Shown here one piece after another: positions 13,984 through 28,200 of a DNA stretch of 64,000 nucleotides. The number at the start of each line of letters is the position of its first letter. Positions within the stretch are counted from its first letter, which is position 1. Location of the stretch: positions 2,046,001 through 2,110,000 of the forward strand of contig JACDQD010000104.1 of assembly GCA_019843655.1 (NCBI GenBank). Direction: 5' to 3'. The notes beneath the pieces are model-generated. The model searched no databases. It was not told the origin of the DNA and saw only the letters and a program-made list of their open reading frames with translations. Both the position numbers and the translations under genes were made by a program. Source of the stretch: Lethocerus indicus. Its lineage: Eukaryota; Arthropoda; Insecta; Hemiptera; Belostomatidae.

Positions 13984-16900
13984 TGACTATTTGTTTCAAT
14001 TATGTGCACGTGCCAATGAAGAGGCTCGCCCCTACTTAATTAGATTTATTTTTTATTTTTAATTTGATTTATTTTCGTGTACGTCTAAAAGATTTAGTAT
14101 AATTCCCTAACGGTTCTATTCGGTTAGATATTATATTATTAATTCTCCAGGAACAAAATAATTCCGTTCCTAATGGAAATTTAAATCCGCCATTTATTCC
14201 TAAACAGCTCTTCAACTACAGTTCCAGTGCAGCTGCAGTAGTTCCTAACTTTCATTACAAATGTATTTACTCTAAACAACCTTTCAGTCCAGAGGCAGCC
14301 TCTGCTTTTGACACTGCTTAGGTTCTTCAAAAAAACCACAAAAATGAAAATTAAATGATCAGAAAACGAATTTTTCACGTCAATTATTAACTGCATTTGA
14401 TTTGAATAGATTTCTAGTATGACTTTTCATCCATTTTAAATACTTATATACAAATTTTCTATTTGATATTGACCAACTATCTTTTTAAAATGTCGTGGCT
14501 GGAATAAGAAACATGGACATAGAGTGACGTTATAATAAGGGTCTGCATGGCAACTGGAAAGGTTACGTGCTGCTCGAGGGTAAGTAGAGACCCCTGTCTT
14601 AATGCCAAGTTTAGTGAATCATCGATCTCCATTGCAGTGGGTCCTGCAAGGTAACCCGTCCTTTGAATTTTGGAAATAGGAAAATATCATTTCCGAATTT
14701 TAATATTCACAAGTACAGAAAATCACATTCACTTCTCAGTTGTGCCACTGGGTATTGAATGAAATATTTCGAAGATGGACATATTCCATCGGGCTGTTCT
14801 GATTCATTACCGAAGATAGATATACTTTCTCGGGGCTGACGCTTGTCCCTTTTGTGGGGCGGATATCAATTTTGCCCTAATTAAAATGGGAGGACAATGG
14901 GGCGAACGTCGACCCTTAAAGGAGGGTGACGCCGCTGAACAGGGGTCGAGCCCGTGAATAAAATCCCGGAATGAATCCGACCTACTGGTTGTTGTCATCT
15001 GAATGCCAGCGAGGGGCCGGGCCAACATTATACGAAGATTATGCCGGCTTATTCCGTCAATCAAATCCTATTGCCTTTTCGCAGAATCTCCTGGTCCTCA
15101 GAGATAGGCATCAAAACCTGGACGAACTCTGAACTCTTAATTAAAATAAAGAGAACAATATTCTCTCTAATTGTGCCTTATGTTGTGTCCTTTTAAGATG
15201 TTGTCATTTTAGGAGGAAAAAGAATATGCAACAGTTTAGAATATTTGTTTTTTAAAATTGAAATTAATTTTAAAATTATGTTTTAATACATAGATTTAAT
15301 CTGTGGTTTAGCACCGTAGAGAAATCCAGATGTATTTAAGGAATGTTCGGTCAGCCATCGTTAGCACTACTTTAACCACTAAGTTAAGCATATTCTATTA
15401 TAATAATCTTTAATTATTTATTATTTGATTATTTAAATTATAATAAAGCATACAGCACTCAGACTTTTGAGTTGTGAATTCCCGTTGAATTACACCTATT
15501 CCTAGAAACTACTCTCATTATAGATCTGAGAGGGGCATCTCGCGACTTTGTATTTGGGAGCGGCGGCTTTATAACTGCACTATAGATGGGGAAGCAGTTG
15601 TTCAGAACAAACTACCGGACCGACTTGTAATGAGTTTACTGGAGTTTACCTCACGTTTAATCAAATGAAATTTACAGTCGAAGGAAAATTAAGTCCGGCA
15701 CTGGGAAACTGAGTAAATGATGGGACTCCTTCAACGTATTTAAAGCGGGCTCTTAAGATCTCATGATCAATAAGAGTAAAGAATTTGATTTAAAACTAGT
15801 AAAATATATGGAATAATGGATGTTATTGGGAAGGCTATTCAATTTGAAAAGAAAGGGTTCTCAGTTTACAACTGTGACACACAATATGAGATAAACTGTA
15901 TTCTACGGGATCTGAAAATAAAATATTCATTTTCGCAACAGATACGCTTTCCTCTTCCAACCGAAAGTCGGTATACAATATGGTTTTCATGGTACTACTG
16001 TAGAATTGTCCATATCGGAATTGTAACTGGGAAGGTGGGTGTATGAAATTGCACAGTACTTTGAAACAACTTGAGGTTACTGGAATTTAAACATTTTGCT
16101 ACAGTGGCAGGATATATTGGCGCAATTTTTAGGAAGACGAAGGGGGTGGAGCGTTTCCATTAAACAGGTGGAAAGTGAGGAGGTTTCATTGATCGGGACT
16201 GGTGGAATTCTTTCAGTCGGCCTTGAATTATCCCGGTGGGGCGGAGGGGGCTTCATCGTAAATATCCATTAGGCGAGGGCCCAGCATGAGTTGCGCCAAC
16301 CTGAAAAGACCGCAGCTGGGTCTCAGGACCCCGGAAAATGCTATTACAAGTACACGGTTTGAATTTATGCCCATGATTAGGGGTCGAGCAGGAGCGCCCC
16401 TCTCACAGAGGCCGGAATGAAAACACAACGGTAATACACCTTTTCCCATTTCTCGGGTCGGTCCTCCCGCCTGGAAATATTGCCCAGAGGTTTTTACGGG
16501 GGGGAACATTACCCTGTGTCTCGTGGCGTTCATTCACCCCGGTGATTAAATCTAAATAGGGATGGAATTATTGAAGACAAAAGGGAAAATGGAATCTGCG
16601 GTGAACGACCTATAGTGCATGACGGATATCCAATGTCGTATATTCTTCAATGTTATTATTTATATAAAATTCCCCCCCGCTCCCCCCGCTTTCCAATTAA
16701 GTTATATTTAAGAAAATACGGAATTAAAAATTTTGTTATAGAAAAGATTTGTGGGAAAAAGTGCTTTATCATTAAAAATTCCTCCGGTTCTCCGCATGAA
16801 CGTGAGTTGGCAGCCGGAGAAATGAAGACGGTAGGCCTAAAGAAAGTTGGGCGCCAGCTGCCAGTTTAAGTTTGTTGATTCGGTTGACAGTTAAGAAACT

Positions 16901-19900
16901 TTGTTAATAAATACTTGTCGGGAGATGGAAATCAGACAACGGGGGTTTGAGTCGGACAGAGCACAACGGCCGAGAAACTGGGCCTTTGAGAGCCCCAGAG
17001 CCCTTTCAGGCCAGTCGCTAGGATAAGTCATATCTGATACCCGATTAAATAGACCGATATTTAAATAGTTTTACAACAGTCGCTAACTAATTTCCAATCG
17101 GAGCCAACATTGCAGTCGTAAATTAAGATGCTGCTGCTCCTAATTTCAGTCCCCTAGGTTGCCTAATCTTGGCATAACCTTCGTCTAACTGAAATAATAA
17201 AATGAGAAATTATCCGATTTGCAGAAAACGGTCACCCGTCTTAGGAAAATTAAATTTTTTGATCCACCAACAAAATTAAACAACTCCAAATAACAAATAT
17301 TGTTATTAACGTTATGTAATATAACGCTTCTCAGTATATCCGAACATTACATTATAAAGAGGGATGTAAATAAGGCTTCCACTCCCTTCCGAAGCGTATT
17401 AATTTTTTTGAGGTATCTTTGTTTCAATGGAAACAGAGCGAGATGATAACTACAGTTGACTTTCCCTCCCGGTTGGAAATGGGGTGCCAGAAACCTAAGC
17501 TGTTGATTTATACAAATGAAACTGTGGCGAAGGGAGAACATTCACTAATCTACTGTGCCTAATGCGGCCTTGGTCCCTTAGAGAATCGATCTAATACATA
17601 TAGAGAAGGTGCTTTGGCTTCCCAGCTATTCCCAGCCGGACTATCCGTACTCGTCTCGTATACCCATTAGTGAGATATCCTGGTTTTCACTTGTGTGAGG
17701 TAAGGCTGATAAAAACCCGTACACGTTAACCAATCTACCAATCCAATTTCCCTCTACCGCAGGGAAAAACAAGTTCCCACATTCAGTGGATTTCTCTTCG
17801 GTTTTAGCATAAGTTCCCTCTTTCGCACTATTCCGCAATCGCATAGTGTTATATAAGGGAGAACTGACGGGAGGAAATAAGTCTAGCGTGTGCAGATTCA
17901 CGTGGAATAACTTATAATTAGGAACAATGTTATTCTTCTGTTCCTCCCGAATGTCATCAGGAAAATTTCTATTATCAACGCTGCATAGATAATACGGCAG
18001 TGTTAACGTCCCGGAGAAGCGTTTGGCCATCATGGAAACCCGAATGAAAGGAACAATGATTTCTCTTTCGAGAATTCGACCGGTGTCGCCACCTCCTGCT
18101 GCACACTTAATTTTCCCGTTCGTCGCGCCTTTCCCTTTTTCTGTTATAATATAACCATAATACCGGGGCAAAACGGGAGATCAAACGAATTTACAGAACA
18201 AAACGTAGAGCACAATAGGGCGAAACAAAGGGGACTAGGGCGGGTCAATACAAAAGCGTTCAAATCCCAGTTTCAATAATACACGCCCCCCTATATCTAC
18301 CACGTCAACGGTCATGGGCACAATGCGCGCTCCCAACCCAGCCCTCTCCCGTACAAAGCTAATTAATATTTTTGGACTAAGTCCGCCCAATACAGTGGGA
18401 GTGCACCGATTTTCGTTTAATTGAAATTCAACTAATTAATTTGCCTGTGCGTAGCCCCCCCCCCCATTATTTTTGTACGAGCTCAATAACCGAGGTCGAA
18501 TTTCGGCCCGGGCATCATGCCTCATAGTGCCTTTCCAATCGCGTTCGTCGCAGGCCGAGGGCGAAAACGGTTAAGAGGTCACACTACCGTCTTACCACCG
18601 TGCCCCACTAGAGCTCCCGGTCACTTAAATAGTCAGGGTACGCCCTGTACGAAAACAGTGCGATCCGAGTTCTGAACCGTCATGGAAAACAGGTTGTTAG
18701 AGGATAGGGCATCAATAAAGGGAAGAAACGTTTCTTCAATGCGACTGTTCTAAGCAAAAACAACTACTTTTACTACTTCTAAGAGTAGAATCCCTGAGTG
18801 ATTCTGACACTATACAAATTAGGTTCGTTTAGAATAACCATTATTCGGTTCCACAGTCAATAATATTCATCACCGCGTCTGTGCAGAATCATTCAACCCT
18901 TACTTCTATCCCGGTTTCATCGATCGGTGTTAAAACACCACTCTTGCTAATCTCTTTCTGTCACTCCTTAAAACCGCCTAAACTATTCATGCAGTATAGA
19001 AACGCAGGAAATTATTGTAGGCAATTTGAATACCCAGAACACCTTTCTGGTGCAATTTCCGCAAGAGAGAACATCTCTCCGGTCGGAGGTGAATGATATT
19101 TCGGATGCCGGGTTTTCCGGGGTTGGTGCCTTTGATCTGGGCTCGGGGACGGGGTCTGACGACTCCGGGGGCGGACGGAAGGCGATTTAGGGGGCCTAAT
19201 ACAGGGCCGGGGGCGGGCCGGGAGTAAACACGGGCCCGCCGTATGTAGTACCCAATTAACAGTGTTTACCCAAGGCATTAGGCCCCTCGCCCCGTCCTTC
19301 GCAAAACATGGCCCTACCTTCGTCGGCCCGCTCCCTCGGCCACTACGGCGCTTCGCTCCGTTTGATGCCACCGCAGCCGGCTTACGGTTTTGCGGTTTTA
19401 GCCGGGAGGTGGCAAAAAAGACTGGTAAAACAGCGCGGATAATCTAGGAAACACGGGAGTAAGAATACTGAGACAGTAATAAAAACAGCAGAACTGCCCC
19501 ACATTATTTCTTCGTATCGGACCGTTTCCGTATATTTTTATTTATTTATCGATGCGTTGGTTCACTGCGATGGCAAGTGTGAAATACCTGAATAACATAT
19601 AGCGCTATAATCGTTTTCAGCAGTGAAAAAATCCTGTGGTGAAAAATATTCTCCTAATTCTACTCTCTCATCTTGTAAGTACTTATTCTGGACTTCAGGA
19701 AAAACTTCAACCTTCTGCGTCCTCTTGATTGTTCAGTAAATAAGTGGGACACCTAAGCTTGTCAGAAGCCTATTGAGCTTCGCATTATTGATTTTAAAAA
19801 ATCCTGTAATGGCTGGTCCGATACAGCAGATAGATGGCTGTTACATACAATATTTTCAGGACGCCATTTCGCCCGGTCATTTTTCCACGACAGAAGTTGG

Positions 19901-22900
19901 GCGAGAGATCACGATTCAGACGTCCTGGAAATAGGAGATAAAGAGGGATCGGAGGGATTAGGCGGGGATTGAAAGGCAGGCCAAACTGTGGAGGAGACCC
20001 ACCCCCCGGGGACCGACTCCTAAACGAACACGCCCCACCCAACTTTTTGTGATGCCAAACGCCTTTCCGTCATATTCACTTCTATCGCTTTACTCGGACG
20101 TAATAAACTTTCCACGGCCCGTTAAGTTTATATTGTAATTTTTCGGCCGTCAATTTATGGAATCGTAAATTTTAGAAATCTCGAGGGAGAGAATAATTAA
20201 TAGAAATGATAATTTCTGGAATTAACATAAAAATCTACAGAAAATCAGTCCTCAGGCAAAGATTAATTCTTTCTGGCTATTCTGCATACATTTCCCATAA
20301 ATACGTGGTAAATATGTACCCTATACTATTACGATATTCGGTCTCCATTCACAGACGTCCTATGCTAGATCTATTATATTTCGCGTACGCGTTTGAACAC
20401 CAATTCACTGATGGAATGCTAGTGCGCGAGAGCTCCAAATCGGCCAACGGAGGTAGAAAATTGCCTGCCATTGAGTGATGGCATTCCAAACCTTCATTGT
20501 TCCATTGGAGCACGTATAAGCCCGATGTCAATCTACATGACATTATTATTATTGTGCAAATATGAGCAAAATTATCCCTTGGTCCCGTGGTCCTACATCC
20601 CTCGTTTTATTTTAACACTAAAAATATTTGATTCCGTGATATATATATTTTATGTAGATATGTGTACTGTATCAAAAATATTATTATATAGTAGCCAACC
20701 GTTTATACGTTTTTACAACAACTTGGATAGTATTAAATTTTCCCCAACTTCCGCCCGTCTTTCCTTCTCTTTTAAACTGGGCTCGTCCTTGCCCAGAGTC
20801 TGCCTCTTGCCGTCGTAATTTGGGAGCGTTGTTTGACCTACACGGCATTATTCCGCGGCTCTGCCCGCCATGAATAAGCGGAATTTAATAGCGGTCGTTA
20901 GTTCGGTTTTTGCTCCCCGTTTCTGATTTTTGCATTTCAAAGTTGGTCCAAAGAACCCCCGCCCCCGCCAACCCAACGGCGCCCAAAACAATTGTTACGC
21001 TATTAGTTTGAAATCTCTCCCGCCTTATTCTTGCGGGACAAAAGAACGTTCAAACCCCTTTTCAGAGACGACGAATGGATTTCAAGAGCTTATTTATTGT
21101 AGAAGCATTTGTGCGTGAAGTTAAAGCCTCCAATTCCGGAATGAAACAAACGGCGCGATACTAAGACGGCAATGTGCCCGCGTTATGCGGGTGTAGTTTC
21201 TGAAGCGCCGTATTATCCCATTTCAGGACAATTGGGCCTTCCTGTATTGCGTGCTTAATCAAATTGCGGGCAGTTACAACTACTATCGCACGCTTGATAA
21301 TTGCATATCAGTTTAATTAAAGTCACGATCAATTAAAATTTGAAATAAAAATAATTTAATTTTTATGAGACCCAGACCTGCATCTATTGTAGCTCATTCA
21401 TTGTTTTTATACGTCCATTGCTCACTAGGAATAAATCTGGATAATTGCATTAAGTGAACTTGTTATATGAACAATTGTGAAGGTTAAAAAGGTGTCTTAT
21501 AATTTAATATAGCAATGTATCTTTAAATTACACTAATATTGTTATTAAATTACTGGTATCTAGACGAGGAATAATACAAATATAATGATGATTACATAGG
21601 AAAACATAGCATATTTGCAGTGATTCTTGACTTTATAACATCACAAAATCTAGAAGATAAATACTGAAGTTTATAGTTTTGCATTTTAGGACTCTGAATA
21701 ACAATAATCTTCTCTCGGAATGGAACAAGCGACAGAAGCGCTTCTAATCACCATAATGGAAGTAATGATTTCCAAAATGGAAATAATTTACTTAGTAGTA
21801 TACTATCATCCAAAATAGTGTTCAGCAAGCGGGAATCGTTTGTAAAATGTAACATGCCGAGAACACGACCGGCGCCTCGTTTTATCTTCGTTCTGTTAAT
21901 AACGACTGGGTGGCCGGGATTGCATCGAGGGCTCAAAGCCCCGTGTCTAATATTGTTTCCTAGTTGTTTGTGTAAACCGGCCTCCATTATTCAACTTGTT
22001 CGAGTGGTAGGGGTTCGGGGCAAGAAGTTTTGACAGCTGGATTACCCGGGCCTTTCCCCTCCCATCCCGCCGCCACTCCGTTCACTCTCTCTCCATCTCT
22101 CTCACTCTCGGCACAAGCAGCACACACGCCCCCACCGCCACCGTCTCCGGATCCATTTCAGATGCCGAGGTGGATTTACTTTGAGCGTTCTGGTTTTAAA
22201 CCCTTAAACTGATGTCGGTTCAATTATACCGGCATTAATATGCTCGGGTATCCGGCGACCTGTCAAAACTCGCGGAGGAGTATCGTAAATTTCAGCCGGG
22301 GCATATGAGCGTGTGCGTACGCGTTTCTTGGCGCAACGCCGGTTGTCTAATAACCCGGGAGGACGCTTTGTCATAACAGAGCGGCGGCACTAAGTTTATT
22401 CCGAAATTAGCGATTGGCTACGGGATTATATAACCCAATATACTAGGAATACAAGGGAGATATAAACATAAATCTAGATTGATGTAATTGATTTTAATAT
22501 TATTAATTAACAACGCAATCAAAATATTCCACTTTCGGCTCTTATTTTGAGAGACGATTCTCGGTAAATAAATTCCTGGTGAGTAGTCGGTAGGTCGTTG
22601 CAGCTAGAAATATATATTTACCAAAGGGCTACACTGCGTACTACACGTTACAGCTTTCTAAGCGTTTGTATACATTTTAATGCGCATGCCAAAAAAGGTT
22701 AGTGTTATTGGCAGGGCCGCGCGGGAAATAACACGCGGTTGGGCTTTCCATCTGGCCGTTTTAGAAAATCGGCCGGCCCACCCGACATAATCCTTTAAGG
22801 GCAGTGAACCGGCCACAGCGATCGCAAATCCGCAAAATGCTGCTGCAATATTCCGAATTTGTCGCAGCGCTGAATAGATTTATCTGACCGGAAAATCTGC

Positions 22901-24887
22901 AATTAAGCCCCGGACATGTGAAAGTCCCGAGGGACAGAGTTGTCCCTTTCTGCAGAAGCTGACATTTTTGCGTTCGAAACGTTTTTGTACGTAATACAAT
23001 TATAAAGAGTTATATAAATACATAGGCAATGTCATATTTTCATGTTTTAATTTATAATCATATCGACTTGAATTAGGTCCTACCGTTGACGCAAGACAAT
23101 ACTCGACCATTTATCAGGAAGAACTATTTTACCCTAAATCCTGAGGGCGTCGTTATCTCGGTGAATATTCATCGCATATTTGGTATACCCGGAATGATCA
23201 ACTCCAGTCAGCAGTTTCATGCAACCTTAATGTGCACTGTCGTTAAGCACATACTTAAGATGCTGCCCAGTGACCGGTACTCCGGTAATATGATTGAATA
23301 TTACTGTAATATTATACGTACATTTTAAATGCACTAACCGTCTCTATGTCTCGGTCGGGCGATTTCTCCTGGATATTTTCCTCGAGGCAAGCCGCGGGTT
23401 ATAACGGACAAGAGCGATAGTTGTTGGAAGTTGGAAGCCGGCGTTCTGCGGCATCTGCGGCCCGTTCAACTTTTTTACTATTGCTCAAATGGTGCTGTTA
23501 TTGCCGGCCGTATTTCATCCTTCGCTCCGTCCTTGAACCCCAGACCTCCAATAAAGCTCCTCCTAATTCGTTCCCCACTGGAAAACTTGGAATTTACAAC
23601 GTCTACTCTGTAAAATTAATTCCGTATTTATATTAAGTTGGCCATTACTTGTATCCATACGTTAGGCGGTGCCAAAAATCATGTTATCAAAATTACGCTA
23701 TTATTGACCATAACAAAATTCTGTTGAAACCCAAGAGAATTTAATCAATTTAATTTAAACGTTTATATTGGAAGAAGTATACAGATCATTATAATTAATT
23801 GCGGGTAATGACTACCAGGACCGATAATTTAATTTAATAGCATGATGTGCATTACGAAACCGTAAGATAACATCATAATTTTTATAACCTCATGCACCAA
23901 TTCATGTGTCCTACCCCGATCACCTGGTATAGTGATCATGCGATGAGTACTGGAAGAAAGCAATAGATGGCATTTATGAGAGTAAAAATGAAGTAACTAA
24001 GTAACGTAAGCGGCAACGGTTCCTCTGCGACCGCTTTCTGTCTCAGAGTGCTTAAAATGGGGGTGTAAGGCCTCCGTGCAATATTTAAGAAAGACCACAT
24101 CTCATCTCGAAACGTCGTAACTCCGGTTTACAGCGTCTCTCCGCTATCCCCTCCCCCGGCCCACGGCCTATTTCGGCCGCCCGGAAAAAAATCCACCCCC
24201 ACCCCCTGCGGGGTTCACGATGTTTCCTCCATTTACGTCCTTAAGGGAACAGCCTGTCCCAGGGCGGGTCTCTTCCCGAGCGAATATAACCGTAAACTGT
24301 TTACGCTTGTGCCCAGAGGGGTGGGAGCGGTCTTTAAAAATCCACGTTCAAGAAGGCTCCCTCCCCGCCAGCCCAGAGCCCGAAACCGCGCCGTCTACCG
24401 GTTCCGGACTCTCCCGTTTTTAAAACTCGGTCCTATATAAGAAGAATAAAAAAGTATAAAGCGGAATTTTCAATTTACCTCCCCCTTTTTATAATTGCGG
24501 CTCGTAGGCATTTTTATTTCATTCGGCGATGCGGCCCCGCTAGTAATATTTTTTTTTACCCAACCGTCTTAACAGTGGAAGATGTCGAATTCATGACGAC
24601 GCCCAATGTACATCTTTTACGGCCCGTTTTTTATTTCATCTTTTTCTGAGGCTTTTTCCCGTTCATTGCCCCGAGTATAATAGCGGGCGTATTTCCTGAG
24701 CGGTCGAATGTAATTTAAAATGACAACAATAAAGTGAAGAAACGGAACAGAATACTTGAGTGCTTTAAATTTGTCCTCTCAGATCTGAGGATTAGTAGCA
24801 GCGATATTGGTTATAGTGCTCCTAGAGTTTAGAATGTGAGTTTTAACGTCACCCAATAGGGACGGAAGAATAACACTATTGCTATGA
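13984..24887. other. No recognisable gene
   Basis: Contains the longest unexplained frame in the window, 176 codons on the minus strand at 17641-18171. It has no recognisable motif and about the length of the longest chance frame expected here. The small exon candidate at 19621-19674 lies within. TAATTA-type AT-rich elements are frequent throughout. Confidence 0.55.
19621..19674 (+). other. Candidate small internal exon
   Basis: CGTTTTCAG precedes and GTAAGTACTT follows a 54-bp segment with one open frame (VKKSCGEKYSPNSTLSS). The donor is strong and the acceptor is weak. Joined to the 40618 candidate in these phases it would create a stop, so the two are not exons of one coding transcript. 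Confidence 0.12.
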
Positions 24888-25241
24888 ATCACCGCTAGCG
24901 ATGAGTTCGGGCTTTTCTTTCACTATAATCCCGTTCTAAATTCCGAGGGCACTGAATCAAATATTTCGTTCACTTTGAGGCGGGTCAGATTAAGGTCCGA
25001 TAATCAGAGTGTAAGGGGAACCTCAAAATTTAATTCGGCGGAAGCGCGTTTTCAACAGGAGTGGGCTTCGAACGTTTTCGAACAAAGCGCCGGCGACCGA
25101 TTGACCGCGGTTGAATTGGAAAATTACGAACCGGACGCGGGAATATTTGCCGGTCTTAATTACGTTACTAATACGGGCGGAAATCTAGCGGCGAAACAGA
25201 GACCTATCTATCAATACATCGTCAGTCAGTTGAATACATGA
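24888..25241 (+). other. Unrecognised open frame of 117 codons without ATG start
   Basis: The frame is open from just after a TGA at 24885-24887 to the stop at 25239-25241. It has no ATG in its main body, so it would need a spliced 5' end. The predicted peptide has a balanced, soluble-protein-like composition (for example RFQQEWASNVFEQSAGDRLT) and CpG-rich codons. I recognise no domain. No convincing upstream splice acceptor was found, and frames of this length occur by chance here. Confidence 0.15.
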
Positions 25242-28200
25242 CCGAGCGCGCTTTACTGCACACATTCAGTGAATTATATTACTGTCGAGCGTTGAAGGGG
25301 AAATAAAATATTTAGAGGGGCGTTGCCAGTTTTATGGAGAAATTGACAGAATAAGACCGCCCATGTAAAATATCGTGAAACCGAGAATATTTATTTCTTA
25401 GCTTTTGTCCCTCTTCTACCGATTAGAACGTCATCATATTTCTGAAAATATCAGTTGAATAAAACTCTTTCATCAATATGAGCTCTCCTATGAAGTTGCA
25501 GTTTGCCTTGAATTTAAATCTAATATCAAGCATAAGAGGTTCTAATTTATATTTTTTCTGCATATTGTTTCTTCCCGTTTTACTATTGTACTTTTGAGTA
25601 CTATTGTTGTGAGAATTTAAGAATACAATAGTGCCCTCCTCCCGTGGTTAACCGCCCTTAATAATTTCTGACTGGCCCGTAGAATAAAGGCCACCCTCGC
25701 AACTCCTTCAAGAACTGCGAGCCCCAAATAAATTAGTTAAGAACCCTCCCCTTAAGGCGGTCAAACAAGTAAAAGTCTCTCCCTTTCTACTTCCAACCAC
25801 CTCCAAGCTCTGGACTCGATTTCTTCCGAATTTCAAAAATACCGCCGGCTTCTGTACACTATACCGTACATAAAATTTAAAATTCTTCAGTTACACTAAA
25901 ACAGTAGACAGTTTCAACACGTTAATGGTGTTTACTCTCTACAGAAATTTATTGAGCTCACCAATTCAGAATTTCATAGCCTGCGATGCTTCCTCCATTA
26001 TTATAATTTATATCTCTCGATTCATATATGACGATACTTGTCCGTTAGTATTAGATACTTGACATTAGTGCCGGCAGATATATAATAAAAGCAAAGAAAA
26101 TAATAACAAACCCATATATTATATGTGACAACCACGTGCATATGTGTTGGAATTCTGAACTCAAGCCATCAACCAATCAATCAACATTCGACAACCAAAA
26201 CGGCGACAGTTGGATGAAAAATTTCCCTTGCAAAAACCTTGTTTTTTTCGAACAGACAAAAAATAATATTAAAAAAAGAAAACAAGAAAAAATTAAGATT
26301 AATCCGACTGGGATCAAACTAGGTTTGCAGAAAGATCTATTTTTATAGGGCTCCTCGGGCGGTCCCCTCCTCCATCTCTCACCCTCTCTTTCTTCTCTGA
26401 AAGCTTCAACCGCACTGGGGCAAAGTTTAATGACTAATTGAAAAAGTCCAGGGGACTTGGGGAACTCGGCGAGGGAAGTTTTTCCAAGTAACAGTGTGCA
26501 GGTAACGAGGTAATTAAAGAGGCCTGACTGATGTATAATTTAGCTGTCAGAAACAATGCTCCCCCGAACATACGAAATTGTTAAACTGTTGAGTTAAAAT
26601 CCTTCACCGCACCCGGGTTCTCTCTCCGGACTGGCGGCCCTGGGTTTATCATTGCGGGTCAAGACCGCCAGATTAAATTTCGTCAGTTTTGTCCAGAGTC
26701 ATTTCCAGGAGTTATTCCAATTTGGATTCCTTTGGAGTTGGGAGGGTACCCACGAGAGCTATTCCCAATGTATTTGTTCGAATTGCGCATTCTATAAATG
26801 GCCGACCTCCGGGTGAAACCGTTTCCATAATGCCCTTTAATAGTGTTGAGTTCATTAATTGTGAGGTGCCATCGAACGTGTTAGTTTGGTACCAGCGCGT
26901 ATCGTCGAGGTCATACGATGGTCGTAGAGTGTATTTTAATAGATTTATGGTGTGGAGAGAAGCAGGTTGATCCCACAGGATCCGTATTTATATTTTCACT
27001 AAACTTTGCTACAGTACACTATTTTACGAATAATGCAACGAAATCGTATCGGTCGTGTATTCGAAAAGAAAAACTCCGCAAATTAATGAATGAAGTTTGG
27101 AAATTATTGTATCAATTTTAAACAAAAATCTTGAATCCCGAAAATCGTTGAGCCCCCATAATCGGCGAGTCTGTCACTGTTTTTCAGCTTGATAAAGGGG
27201 AGAGCAGTAAAGAACTCGGAGCATTGGCCTTTCGCGAATATTTCTTTTGAATTGTATACATCATTTCCCTATCTCCAGTTGCAAGAAGAATCCGATAAAG
27301 GCGGGGATTACTCGAAACATTTTCCGGTCCTTTTATTTTAAATAAAATAAAATACAAAAAAAAATACTTCTTCTCCCCGTTATTTATTAACGTCGCCGTT
27401 TCCCTTTTAATGCCCGGGGCATGTTCTTGATGAGACGGGGGAAGTCTTGTGTATTGTTTAGAACGTTTCCTTTGAATCGGATGAATGGCGCCCGGGGCCA
27501 ACCGGTCCCCCCTCTCGGTCCTCCTCTACCGGCTCCGCTGCCCCCCGAGTTTCTTTCCGCGATGAAAAGGTGTAATGAATGAAGATCGAGTCCTAATCAT
27601 TATTCACCGCCGGCGCTAATTAATATTTCACTCGGGGAAATTAATTTCCCGGAGAAAAACATAATGGGTTTCAGTTTATTCCGAAATGTAACGGAAGAAA
27701 CTCGCCCAATAATTGAACCGGCAACGCTCTATTGCCTCCACGAAATACCGATGGCGAAATTCGTCCCATGAATGGAATTGTATTTATCAATACGAGAGGA
27801 AAGAGCTATTTAATGATTGAATTAGTTAACAAGTCTTTAAAGCCGTTTAATACGCCGTGTTCATTCGCCGATTGTGCGAATTATTGTTAATGTCCGTGAA
27901 TGAAAGTCAAAGTTGTATCTCGCGCAAATATTATTGAATATTCCCATTGTAAGTATTAATTGAATGATATTTGCTTCTAATTACAATTGAGGTCAACACA
28001 CAAACCCGGTCGTGATATCTAAATCAAATATGTTATAAAATACAGAAACACTCACGCTCTACGTGTATACACACGTGACTAGAATAAATAATGAGTAAGC
28101 ATTTGCAGTCTCATATCTCTCAAGCCTCATGCAGTGACCCTTATTCATTCCTTCGTACTTTAATTCAGAGTTAAGACGATTGTTATTATTGTCTAATGCT

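Noticed and set aside
17641..18171. 176-codon minus-strand open frame
   Set aside because: No recognisable domain. A longest chance frame of about this size is expected among 64 kb read in six frames, and there is no promoter or splice context.
25366..25379. GTAAAATATCGTGA shared with 30565-30578
   Set aside because: Shared 14- to 15-mers are expected by chance in a window of this size, and the flanks do not align.
27340..27364. A-rich tail-like run after AATAAA
   Set aside because: No flanking target-site duplication and no retroelement-like sequence upstream; read as AT-rich background.
27635..27650. 16-bp perfect palindrome GGGAAATTAATTTCCC
   Set aside because: About one perfect 16-bp palindrome is expected by chance in 64 kb, and a second occurs at 52780-52795. 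No context supports function.
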